Part shown: one piece after another, positions 16,951 to 24,694 of the stretch
Position numbering within the stretch: the first letter of the stretch is position 1
Layout: the number at the start of each line of letters is the position of its first letter
Assembly (NCBI GenBank): GCA_903880005.1
Contig: CAIRNV010000190.1
Location: forward strand, 1-36,511
DNA: 36,511 bases
Direction: 5' to 3'
From: an uncultured Verrucomicrobiota bacterium
GTDB lineage: Bacteria > Verrucomicrobiota > Verrucomicrobiia > Limisphaerales > UBA9464
Notes under the pieces: model-generated
What the model was told of the DNA's origin: nothing
The model's database searches: none
Seen by the model: only the letters and a program-made list of their open reading frames with translations
Made by a program: the position numbers and the translations under genes

Positions 16951-17112
16951 CTACTTCGACTCCTTCGGCTTGAACTCGCGCGCCATCCGTTGGCCCTCGG
17001 CCCGTTGCTCGGTGGTGAGGCGTTTTTCGATAAGGTCGATGGCCCTCCGCGCCTGTTCGTCTCCTTGGGCCCCGGCCAGCAAGCACCACTTGTAGGCCTC
17101 GGCGTCCCCTTG
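16951..17112 (-). pseudogene. C-terminal remnant of a Sel1-repeat protein
   Basis: About 53 codons encode QGDAEAYKWCLLAGAQGDEQ and then the tail IEKRLTTEQRAEGQRMAREF. The first part is a Sel1 (TPR-like) repeat, and the tail is of a kind I associate with Sel1 proteins of Verrucomicrobiota. Normal Sel1 proteins have several such repeats and a signal peptide. Here only the last one remains. Its open frame runs on into repeat copy 2, which begins directly at the break, so a chimeric frame can be read up to an ATG at 17256. The sequence beyond the repeat (17286-17512) shows no upstream Sel1 part. The gene is broken; expression of the chimera is unlikely. Confidence 0.75.
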
Positions 17113-17114
17113 GC

Positions 17115-17284
17115 TTAGCCGGAACGATGCAGTTGGGAGGGAAGTGATTGCGCAGCAGATTCCTTCGCAAGACGAGGAGTGAGCGAGGCGCGGGCCGGTG
17201 CGAGGCCCGTAACGAGCGAACGACGAAGGATTTGCGCAAGCAGATCGAGCAAGCACAACCGACCCAACTGAATCGTCCCGGCTA
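17115..17284 (+). repeat. 170-bp interspersed inverted-repeat element, copy 2 (complete)
   Basis: The 23-bp ends at 17115-17137 and 17263-17285 are inverted repeats matching at 21 of 23 positions (TTAGCCGG-R-ACGAT-K-CAGTTGGG). Outside them the symmetry continues as CTTGGC against GCCAAG-like bases for a further 6 bp with one mismatch. The central hairpin is GGGCC (17192-17196)/GGCCC (17204-17208). Compared with copies 1 and 3, its left inner arm is of copy-3 type and its right arm of copy-1 type, leaving mismatches. It has the same orientation as the other copies and is joined directly to the Sel1 remnant. Confidence 0.88.
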
Positions 17285-17512
17285 AGGCAAGCACCGCCCG
17301 CGCCCTCGGGTCAACGGAACCGTCCACGGCAGCATCCCCGAGTCGATTCATCGGCATCCTTGGGTCCGGGCGCATGCTCCATGGATGACGCCCCCCGACT
17401 GCGACCGATCCGTGTCGTCCGTGCCCTGCCCACTTTGCGGCCTGAATTTGGCCCCGAAAACCAACCCCGTCGGCGTCCACATTCCCGAGGCAAGCCCACA
17501 CGACCTGGCGGG

Positions 17513-20500
17513 TCAATCGTTGAGGGGTTGAGTGGATCGCAGGTAGGCGAACAGGTCGCGCACCTGCTGGTCCGTCAGGCCGGCCATCAAGCCCTCGGGC
17601 ATGAGGCTGCCACCCATGGGCTCCATCCCGGCCAGCTCCGAAGTCCCCAGCGCCACCGCCTGCCCGTCCGCCGTCCTCAACACCACCCGTTGCGCGTCCT
17701 TCTCCACCACGAACCCCGAAAGGCTCCGCCCGTCCCGCGTCTCCGCCAGGTAGGCCTCGTACCCCTCCCGTACCTCCGCCGACGGGTTCACGATGTTCAA
17801 GGCTAGGTTCGCGAGGTCCGTGCGCTGGTACGTCGTCAGGTCCGGCCCCACCTCGCCGCCCTTGCCAAACAACCGGTGGCAGCCGCCGCACGTCTCCATG
17901 AACAGCCTCTTGCCGGGGTACGGGTTCCCCGTGGTCGCGCCCACGACCTCCACCAGGCGCCCGATCTCCTTCTCCATGTCGGCCGACGTGGCCTGCCGCA
18001 TCGCAGGCCACAGCTCCGAGGTCAACCGGGCGACCTCGTCGCCCTTGAGGGCCTTGAGGCGACGCGCCACGTCCATGGGCACGGCGGCGACGGGCACGGA
18101 CCCGGACTTCACGGCGCGCAGCAGCACGACGGCCCACGCGGGGCGGGTGGCCAACGCCGACACCGTGGCGGTTCGCAACGCAACAGGGAGGGACGGCAAC
18201 ATCGTCGCCAGCTCCACGGCGATGGCGGGGGCCTCGTGCGCCTGCAACGCCCCGATGGCCGCACGGCGAACGTCCGTGTTCTTCCCGTCGCGCACGAGGG
18301 TCATCATGGCGTTGACGGACCTCGGCTCGCGCGTTTCACCCAGCACCTGGACCAGTTGCGCGCGCATGCCCGCGTCCGCCTTCTCGTCCCCGACCACGGC
18401 GAGGGCCCGCTCCACGGCGTCCGCCTTGCCGCGCCTCAACCCGATGAGCAACGACTCCGCGCGGGCTGCCTCCATGGCCGACACAAGGTCCTCCGGCAAC
18501 GCAGGCAACGCACGGCCGCGCATCGCCTCCTCCATGCCACGGACCAACCGTGCCGTCGCGGCGGCGTCGGGCGACGCCCGGAACAACCGGGCCAACGCGG
18601 ACAAGTCGTCGGTGGCGCCCGTGGCGGACCAACGCCGGGCCAGGCGCGTCAGGAGGTGCTCCTGGACCAGCGGCGCGCGCCACAGCTCGCGATCGGACAT
18701 GAGGCCCAGCACGGCGGCGCGGTCCGAGGTGCACCAGCCCTCGACGGCCCACCACAGGAGCAACGGCTGGCGCGCATCCTTGGCGTCGGCGTCGTTCATG
18801 AGGAGGCCCCGGACGACGGGCAACCCCTGGGCTGCGGGCAACCGCCGGGCGGAGCACGCCAACTGGGCGCGCACCTCGACGTCGGGCTCCGACAAGGCCA
18901 ACGCCGCGAGGCGCCCCGCCAGCGCCGGACCGGCCTGGCCACCGTCCCCGATCCAGCGGGCCGTCCATGCGCGCACCACGGGGTCCACGTGCCCCAGCAA
19001 ACGCGCGGCGCGCGTCTCGTCGAGCCACCCCAGTTGCCACAAGGCCCACAGGGCCTCGCGTCGAACCTCCACGCCCGGCGCCTCGGCCCGGTCCAGCATC
19101 GACTCGAGCCGCGGCACCACGTCCCGGGCATTCCTGTCCGCGAGGAGCCGGAGCGCCGTCTGGCGCAGGAAGCGATTCGTGTGGGCAAGGGCGTCCACCA
19201 GCGCGTCGGGCCCCTGCCCTGCCAACGACGGCATGCGCCCCGGGCGAACGTCCTTCCTGCGGAGCCGGTACACGCGCCCGTTGGAGGGATCGACCTGGCC
19301 CTCGTGGTTCCGGTAATGGTTCACCTGGCGGTCGTACCAATCGCACACGTAGAGGGCGCCATCGGGCCCCAGCTTGATGTCCACGGGACGGAACCACGGG
19401 TCCATCGTGCGCACGGGGTGGCCGACGTCGCGGGTGCGGAAGGTGGAGCCCTCGCGCACGATCTCGGACATGACCACGCGGCCCTGCAAGGGCTCCACGC
19501 CCAGCAGGCGTCCGGCGAACTCGGGGCCCAGCCCGCCCGAGTCCTCGATCACGAACGTGTGGGTGAATCGGTCCACGTCCGGATGCCGCATCGCGGGGAA
19601 GTACCCGTAGGCATGGGGGTTCGACAACGGGCCGTGCTTGTCGAAGCCCTTCTGCAAGTAGGCGCCCTGCATGTAATGGAACCCGCGCGTGTTGCCGCCG
19701 TTGTGCCCCGAGAACACGCGCCCACCCGAGTCGATCTCCAGGCCGAACGCGTTGCCCCCGCCCTCGCTGAACACCTCGTACACGCGTTGCCCGGGGTGGT
19801 AGCGCCAGATGTTCTGGCCCTGGGAATACACGGGCCGCTGGGACTTCGGGCGACCGTCCGCGCCGTGCACGAGAATGTTCCCCGTCACGGTCGAGCCCTG
19901 GCATCCGTACAGCCATCCGTCGGGCCCCCACCGCAGCGAGTTCGCCACCGAGTGCGTGTCCTCCAGACCAAACCCGGACAACCGGACCTCGGGGTCGCCG
20001 TCCGGCACGTCGTCGGCGTCGCGGTCGGGGTAGAACAGCAAGTACGGCGGGTTCAAGACCCACACCCCGCCCCGTCCAAACGCCACGCTGGTCGCGATGT
20101 TCAGTCCATCCACGAACACCTTGTGCGTCTCCATCGTCCCGTCGCCGTCGCGGTCCTCGTGGATGCTGATGCGGTCCGCGCCCTTGAAGTGGTGGGGGGG
20201 CGGGGGCGGGACGCGGTCATAGACGGCCCGCCAAAAGTTGTCCCGCGACACCATCTTGAGCCCGGCTGGGTGGGGGTATTGGCGGTATTCGACAACCCAC
20301 ATCCGGCCACGCTCGTCGAACGTGACGAACACGGGCTGCGCGATGTCCGGCTCCGAGAGCACGAGGTCCCACGCGAGGCCCGGCATGACCTCGAAGCGAC
20401 CCGCCGCGTCCGCCGGCTTCAAGGGCCCGGCCGGGGCCGTCGCGGGCTTCGGCGGCGCCGCCGCGCCGGGCTCGGCCGCCCGGGGCGGGGCGGCGGGCGC

Positions 20501-22048
20501 GGGCGGGATGAAGTCGTCGAGCGCCCAGAGCATCCCGTTGAGCAACAACCGCTGGAACATGGGCTTGGCAAAGTCCTCGGGGCTCCCCAGGGACGTGTAG
20601 AAGACGCGTCGATGGTCGCGCGTGTTGACCCACGCCACGGGCTCCACGTCGGACTTGCCGTCGGCCGTGCGACCCACCAGCAACGGCGTCACGGTCCGGT
20701 AGGGGTTCCGGCTGCGATACAGGTGCGACTCAAACGTCTCCTCGGGCCCGACGCCCGTCAGCACGGGATGGCCCGCCGTCTCGGTCACCTGCCGTACGAC
20801 CGTCTGGCGGCCAGGCCCCTTGCCGTAGTGGTTCTCGTACCTTGCGCCGAGGATCTCCTCGTCGAACCCCGGCCACGACTGGTCGGCGGAGGCGTTGCCA
20901 CCGGGTTGGAAGGCATGGCTGGCGGTGCGAATCCCCACGAGCGGCTTGCCCGCCGCAAGGTGCGCCCGAAGCAACGCCATCATGCCCGGCGGCGCGGGCC
21001 GACGGCGGACGCTCACGACCACCAGGTCCGCGTCGCGCAGCGCCTCCCAATTCTTGAAGTCGCCGTCGCCCTCCTTTTGCGACGCCTCGACGAGGTCGAT
21101 GTGGTAGCCACGAAACCCAAGGTGCTCCCGGGCGAAGCGAGGCAACGTCTCCCAGGTGCGGTACTCGTTCTCGCCGATCACCAGCGCCACCCGGCGCGCC
21201 CGGTCGCCCCGGAAGCGAAAGGGCTCGCCGCCGAGGACGTCGGCGCTGGTGACGCTCGGGCACCAGAACTTCTCGATGTGCTCCACCACGAGCTCGGTGC
21301 CGCGGAAATGCGAGACGAAGGGCGGCCGGCGGTGGTTGTACATCGAGTCGGTCATGTCCCGGACGAGCAACACGTTCTGCCCCTGCCGGACCATCTGTCG
21401 GATGGAGAAGGGGCGGCCCAGCACGCACATGTTGATGTGCACGCCCATGACCAGGACGTTGGTGATGCCGCGCTGGCGCATCAGGTAGAAGGCCTCGGCC
21501 GAGTCCGTGATGGCGTCGCCCTCGCGGATCTCCAGGGCGGGATGCTGCCGGCTCCACGCCTTGAACGACGGGCAGTCGGGGCATCCGTCGCAGCCGCCGT
21601 CCGAGTCGTCGATTGGGAGCGGCCCCTCCACGTCCGGCTTGAGCGAGCACCAGTTTTCCAGCGGGACGGCCGTGGGCGCCTTGGGGGCCGACCTCGCGAG
21701 CGCCCGCCCGGGGTGGTCCTTGTAGAAGTCCATCGTGTCGCTGGGGCAATGGATGACGAGGCAACCGCGGGCACGCAGGGCGGCGACGAGCTGGTTCATG
21801 CGCGGGGCCATCTCCCCCACGCGCTCGGTGGCGTCCGGGCAATGGTGCTTGTCCCACATGTCGCACACGATCACGGCCGTCCGCGAGGGCTCCCACGACG
21901 CCGCCGTCTCGCGCACGGCCCAGTCGTTGGTGCCGGGCCCGCTCCGCGTGCGGATGCGAGCCTTCATGAGGAGCGGGCCGGCCGCGTCCATCGAGAACGC
22001 CAGCCAGCACAGCACGCCCGTCCAGAGCCAACGCGGGGAAGCCTTCAT
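17513..22048 (-). CDS. Isochorismatase-ThuA-PVC dehydrogenase-HEAT-cytochrome c fusion
   Basis: A 1511-residue exported protein with signal peptide at about 5-23. Residues 55-270 are an isochorismatase-like cysteine hydrolase, with Asp63 (VIVCDMWDKHHC) and nucleophile Cys208 (MGVHINMCVLG). Residues 285-515 resemble ThuA (class I amidotransferase-like fold; LVVVSVRRR, LVGIRTASHAF, HRRVFYTSLGS). A proline/alanine linker (515-548) leads to a PVC-type membrane-bound dehydrogenase beta-propeller (551-930; FVTFDERGRMWVVEY, LRWGPDGWLYGCQGS, IKLGPDGALYVCDWYDRQVNH). HEAT-like helices follow (940-1350), then a heme domain with Cys1387-Gly-Gly-Cys1390-His1391. The last three parts are the usual PVC dehydrogenase architecture. 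ThuA is often fused to it; the added cysteine hydrolase is unusual. It probably oxidises a sugar or related substrate in the periplasm and passes electrons to the heme. The start ATG at 22048 has a weak ribosome site. Confidence 0.9.
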   Translation of the reverse strand: MKASPRWLWTGVLCWLAFSMDAAGPLLMKARIRTRSGPGTNDWAVRETAASWEPSRTAVIVCDMWDKHHCPDATERVGEMAPRMNQLVAALRARGCLVIHCPSDTMDFYKDHPGRALARSAPKAPTAVPLENWCSLKPDVEGPLPIDDSDGGCDGCPDCPSFKAWSRQHPALEIREGDAITDSAEAFYLMRQRGITNVLVMGVHINMCVLGRPFSIRQMVRQGQNVLLVRDMTDSMYNHRRPPFVSHFRGTELVVEHIEKFWCPSVTSADVLGGEPFRFRGDRARRVALVIGENEYRTWETLPRFAREHLGFRGYHIDLVEASQKEGDGDFKNWEALRDADLVVVSVRRRPAPPGMMALLRAHLAAGKPLVGIRTASHAFQPGGNASADQSWPGFDEEILGARYENHYGKGPGRQTVVRQVTETAGHPVLTGVGPEETFESHLYRSRNPYRTVTPLLVGRTADGKSDVEPVAWVNTRDHRRVFYTSLGSPEDFAKPMFQRLLLNGMLWALDDFIPPAPAAPPRAAEPGAAAPPKPATAPAGPLKPADAAGRFEVMPGLAWDLVLSEPDIAQPVFVTFDERGRMWVVEYRQYPHPAGLKMVSRDNFWRAVYDRVPPPPPHHFKGADRISIHEDRDGDGTMETHKVFVDGLNIATSVAFGRGGVWVLNPPYLLFYPDRDADDVPDGDPEVRLSGFGLEDTHSVANSLRWGPDGWLYGCQGSTVTGNILVHGADGRPKSQRPVYSQGQNIWRYHPGQRVYEVFSEGGGNAFGLEIDSGGRVFSGHNGGNTRGFHYMQGAYLQKGFDKHGPLSNPHAYGYFPAMRHPDVDRFTHTFVIEDSGGLGPEFAGRLLGVEPLQGRVVMSEIVREGSTFRTRDVGHPVRTMDPWFRPVDIKLGPDGALYVCDWYDRQVNHYRNHEGQVDPSNGRVYRLRRKDVRPGRMPSLAGQGPDALVDALAHTNRFLRQTALRLLADRNARDVVPRLESMLDRAEAPGVEVRREALWALWQLGWLDETRAARLLGHVDPVVRAWTARWIGDGGQAGPALAGRLAALALSEPDVEVRAQLACSARRLPAAQGLPVVRGLLMNDADAKDARQPLLLWWAVEGWCTSDRAAVLGLMSDRELWRAPLVQEHLLTRLARRWSATGATDDLSALARLFRASPDAAATARLVRGMEEAMRGRALPALPEDLVSAMEAARAESLLIGLRRGKADAVERALAVVGDEKADAGMRAQLVQVLGETREPRSVNAMMTLVRDGKNTDVRRAAIGALQAHEAPAIAVELATMLPSLPVALRTATVSALATRPAWAVVLLRAVKSGSVPVAAVPMDVARRLKALKGDEVARLTSELWPAMRQATSADMEKEIGRLVEVVGATTGNPYPGKRLFMETCGGCHRLFGKGGEVGPDLTTYQRTDLANLALNIVNPSAEVREGYEAYLAETRDGRSLSGFVVEKDAQRVVLRTADGQAVALGTSELAGMEPMGGSLMPEGLMAGLTDQQVRDLFAYLRSTQPLND

Positions 22049-22079
22049 GGGCCCATCGTGCCACCACGCCGCCGCCCAG

Positions 22080-22113
22080 TGCCAGCCTTTGGGCCTTCAA
22101 ACCCGGGCTGGCA
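22080..22113. promoter_or_regulatory. Perfect dyad in the divergent promoter region of the polyamine cluster
   Basis: TGCCAGCC (22080-22087) and GGCTGGCA (22106-22113) are perfect inverted 8-mers with an 18-base spacer. They sit in the 122-bp gap between the divergent dehydrogenase fusion and the DUF4178 gene. This is a plausible operator for either or both transcripts. No regulator gene is adjacent, and no clear promoter boxes could be assigned. Confidence 0.35.
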
Positions 22114-22170
22114 ATCCCCTCGTCCCTCGGTAGCGTCCGGCCGCCGTGCGGTTGGGCCGCCGGCCGCTTG

Positions 22171-24222
22171 ATGTACGCCTCCTCGCATCCCTGCCCCAAC
22201 TGCGGCGCGCCGGTGCCGTTCGCTTCGGCCATCGCGGTGTTCGCCGTGTGCGGGTTCTGCCGGTCGTCCGTGGTCCGGCGGGACGCCCAGGTGGAGTCCA
22301 TGGGACGGCAGGCGCAGCTCCCGCCGGACCTCTCCCCCTTGCAGGTCGGCACCCAGGGCACGTGGCAAGGCAAGGCCTTCACCCTCGTCGGGCGCGTCCG
22401 CGTCGGCTACGCGGAGGGCACCTGGAACGAATGGTGCGCCGACTTCGGCGACGGGACATGGGGCTGGATCGCCGAGGCGCAGGGCTTCTTCATGGCGAGC
22501 CTGGAGGTGGCCCCGCCCGACGACCTGCCCGGGGTCGCCGCATGGCGGAACCAGCAGGAGGCGGCCGCGGCCGCGGAGGGTTATTCCCTGCTGGATGCCC
22601 GACTGACGCGGGGTCGCGAGGCGATGCGGGTCGGCGCGACGATCCAGGTGGCCGGCGTCGCGTACCGCGTCCGCGACACGAAGCAGACCGTGGTGCTGGG
22701 ATCCGAGGGCTCGCTTCCGTTCACGGCCATCCCGGGTCGTTCGGCCATCAGCGCGGACCTCGGCGCACCGGGCCGGCGCTTCGCCAATGTCGAGTACGCC
22801 GAGGACGGCATCCGGGTCTTCATCGGGTCGGTGTGCACCTTCGGGGAACTGGGTTTCACGCAACTGCGTCCCCTGCCCGGCTGGACGGCCGGGGCGGCGG
22901 ACGCGGGCGCGCAGGGGATCGGGGCGTTGAACTGCCCGTCCTGCGGGGCCGCCATGGCGTTGCGGGCGGCGGGGCAGACGATGACGGCCGGTTGCGCCGG
23001 CTGCGGGGCGTTGCTGGACACCAGCCATCCCGACGTCCGCCTCGTGGACACGGCCATGCAACGGCAGGCGGCCGTGGCCGCCAAGGTCCCGATCGGGCGC
23101 CGCGGCACGCTGCGCGGCGTCGAGTGGGAGTGCATCGGGCTGCTGCGTCGGCGCGACGGCGAGGGGTACTCGTGGGACGAGTACCTGTTGTTCAACCCCT
23201 TCGCGGGCTTTCGCTGGCTCGTGACGTACGACGGGCATTGGTCGTTCGTGGAGATGTTGCTGGAGGCGCCCCGGGAGGAGGGCGGCCGGGTGACGGTGGA
23301 GGGCCGTGAATACAGGCTGTTCTCGCGGGGGATGGCCACGGCCACGCATGTGCTGGGCGAGTTCTACTGGCAGGTGAGGCACGGCGAGCAGGTCGCCACG
23401 GAGGACCATGTGGCACCGCCATGGGTGGTGTCCCGGGAGTCGTTCGGGGCGTTGTCGGAGGAGACGTGGTCGCGCGGCGAGTACCTCGCGGGGGCGGAGG
23501 TGTTCGCGGCGTTCGGTTTGGAGGGGACGCCGCGCGAGCCCTTGGGGATCTACCTGAACCAACCCAACCCGCACCGCGACAAGGGGCGGACGTTGCGTTG
23601 GCTGTTTCCCGTGTTGGCGGGGGCGACGCTGGTGCTGGCGTTGATGGCGGCGGCGGGCAAGGACAACGAGCTGGCGTTGCGGTGGCACTTCCAGCCGAGG
23701 GACGCCGGGACGAACGGGGCCGTGGTGGGCGAGCCGTTCGTGCTGAAGGGCGCCCGGAGGCAGGCGGTGGAGGTGGAGCTCGACGCGCCCGTGTCCAATG
23801 GCTGGCTGGAGGTGGAGGGCGACCTGGTCAACGTCGCCTCGGGCCAGGTGGAGCGGGAGTTTGTCCTGGGGGTGGATTACTACAGCGGAGTCGAGGGCGG
23901 CGAGGCATGGCAGGAGGGCGAGACGCGGCGCTCGGTGGTGCTGGGCGCGGTGCCGCCGGGCCGGTACCGGCTCGTCATGGAGACGTCCATGGAGCCCAGC
24001 CTGCCGGACCTGCCGGTGCAGGTGTCCGTGCGGCGGGACGTGATGATCTGGTCGAACGTGTGGCTCGCGCTGGTTGGCTTGATGGCGTACCCCGTGTACC
24101 GCTGGGCGCGCGAGGCGTCCTTCGAGCATGGCCGCTGGTCCCTGAGCGAGTTCCAGCCGTCAGGCAAGGCGGACCCGTCCGGGGACGGGGACGACGACGA
24201 CTCGTTGTCGTCCACCAACTGA
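22171..24222 (+). CDS. DUF4178 protein with two zinc ribbons and two membrane segments
   Basis: First gene of the polyamine cluster. ATG at 22171 is preferred (683 aa) over the adjacent TTG at 22168; residue numbers below count from the TTG. Two homologous halves each begin with a zinc ribbon: Cys9/Cys12 with Cys28/Cys31, and Cys256/Cys259 with Cys276/Cys279. Each ribbon is followed by a DUF4178-like beta domain (about 55-230 and 305-460). The first domain has WNEWCADFGDGTWGW and the second SWDEYLLFNPFAGFRWLVTY. A membrane segment at 477-496 (RTLRWLFPVLAGATLVLALM), an extracytoplasmic beta domain (about 500-622) and a second membrane segment (627-643) follow, with an acidic tail. DUF4178 has no established biochemical role; I know it as occurring beside DUF350 and polyamine enzymes. 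Here it likely couples a cytosolic sensing or binding part to the membrane. Confidence 0.85.
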   Translation: MYASSHPCPNCGAPVPFASAIAVFAVCGFCRSSVVRRDAQVESMGRQAQLPPDLSPLQVGTQGTWQGKAFTLVGRVRVGYAEGTWNEWCADFGDGTWGWIAEAQGFFMASLEVAPPDDLPGVAAWRNQQEAAAAAEGYSLLDARLTRGREAMRVGATIQVAGVAYRVRDTKQTVVLGSEGSLPFTAIPGRSAISADLGAPGRRFANVEYAEDGIRVFIGSVCTFGELGFTQLRPLPGWTAGAADAGAQGIGALNCPSCGAAMALRAAGQTMTAGCAGCGALLDTSHPDVRLVDTAMQRQAAVAAKVPIGRRGTLRGVEWECIGLLRRRDGEGYSWDEYLLFNPFAGFRWLVTYDGHWSFVEMLLEAPREEGGRVTVEGREYRLFSRGMATATHVLGEFYWQVRHGEQVATEDHVAPPWVVSRESFGALSEETWSRGEYLAGAEVFAAFGLEGTPREPLGIYLNQPNPHRDKGRTLRWLFPVLAGATLVLALMAAAGKDNELALRWHFQPRDAGTNGAVVGEPFVLKGARRQAVEVELDAPVSNGWLEVEGDLVNVASGQVEREFVLGVDYYSGVEGGEAWQEGETRRSVVLGAVPPGRYRLVMETSMEPSLPDLPVQVSVRRDVMIWSNVWLALVGLMAYPVYRWAREASFEHGRWSLSEFQPSGKADPSGDGDDDDSLSSTN

Positions 24223-24305
24223 GCGGGGCATGCAGGAAGCAAACGAAGCGAGGCCACGAACATGGACCGATCACGCCAGCGACAAGGAAAGCCAAGGAAG
24301 CACGC

Positions 24306-24452
24306 ATGAAGCCCCGGACACCGATCTATCTTGTGTACGGGCTCGCGTTGTCCGCCCTCGTGGCGGCGGCGAGCCGGTACGGATTTAGCCCGCTGGCCTT
24401 TGGCGGGCCCACGAGCCTCCGGTCCTCGACGCCGGGGCTCCAGCACAAGTAA
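24306..24452 (+). CDS. 48-residue single-pass membrane peptide
   Basis: A small gene between DUF4178 and DUF350, with AAGGAAG ahead of ATG at 24306. It encodes 48 residues with one hydrophobic stretch (IYLVYGLALSALVAAASRYG) and a short polar tail ending in LQHK. The next gene starts 7 bases after its stop with the same AAGGAAG ribosome site. The strong site, tight spacing and membrane character support a real gene. I recognise no family. It may be a small subunit of the same membrane assembly. Confidence 0.65.
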   Translation: MKPRTPIYLVYGLALSALVAAASRYGFSPLAFGGPTSLRSSTPGLQHK

Positions 24453-24459
24453 GGAAGCC

Positions 24460-24687
24460 ATGAACAACCTCGAAGCCTCACGCATCCTCGGGCTGGCGGC
24501 CGCCAGCGTCATCTACTCCGTCATCGGGCTTGGCACGTTCCTCGCCTGTTTCTGGATCGTGGACAAGCTCACCCCGGGCGACCTGTGGAAGGAGCTCGTG
24601 GAGAAGAAGAATACGGCGGTCGCTATCTTCTTCGGTTTCCTGGCGCTGGGCATGAGCCTGATCATCGCCGCGTGCCTCCACGGCTGA
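24460..24687 (+). CDS. DUF350 family small membrane protein
   Basis: A 75-residue inner-membrane protein with two hydrophobic helices (about 10-35, ILGLAAASVIYSVIGLGTFL, and 50-72, TAVAIFFGFLALGMSLIIAA). These are joined by a charged loop, DKLTPGDLWKELVEKKN, where the acidic/basic pattern and the LVEKKNTAVA motif are typical of DUF350 (the E. coli YjfL family). Many members have two or more such repeats; this has one unit. ATG at 24460 follows AAGGAAG. Its molecular role is not established, but relatives are encoded near polyamine and glutathionylspermidine-type enzymes. Context makes it the membrane component of this cluster. Confidence 0.85.
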   Translation: MNNLEASRILGLAAASVIYSVIGLGTFLACFWIVDKLTPGDLWKELVEKKNTAVAIFFGFLALGMSLIIAACLHG

Positions 24688-24694
24688 CCCCTCC

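Noticed and set aside
16951-17256. A conserved peptide (around YGPRTGPRLAHSSSC) readable on the minus strand of all three repeat copies
   Set aside because: The similarity follows from the DNA repeat. Frames start and stop differently in each copy, differences are not biased to third codon positions, and no family is recognised.
17286-17512. Possible N-terminal half of the Sel1 gene beyond repeat copy 2
   Set aside because: All three minus-strand frames were read; no Sel1-type motif or signal peptide is present.
17876-22171. Very long open frames opposite the dehydrogenase fusion (+), DUF4178 (-, 22045-24129) and the ribonuclease (-, 34161-36503)
   Set aside because: Low-complexity Arg/Ala/Gly/His-rich translations opposite well-conserved domains; these are high-GC antisense shadows.
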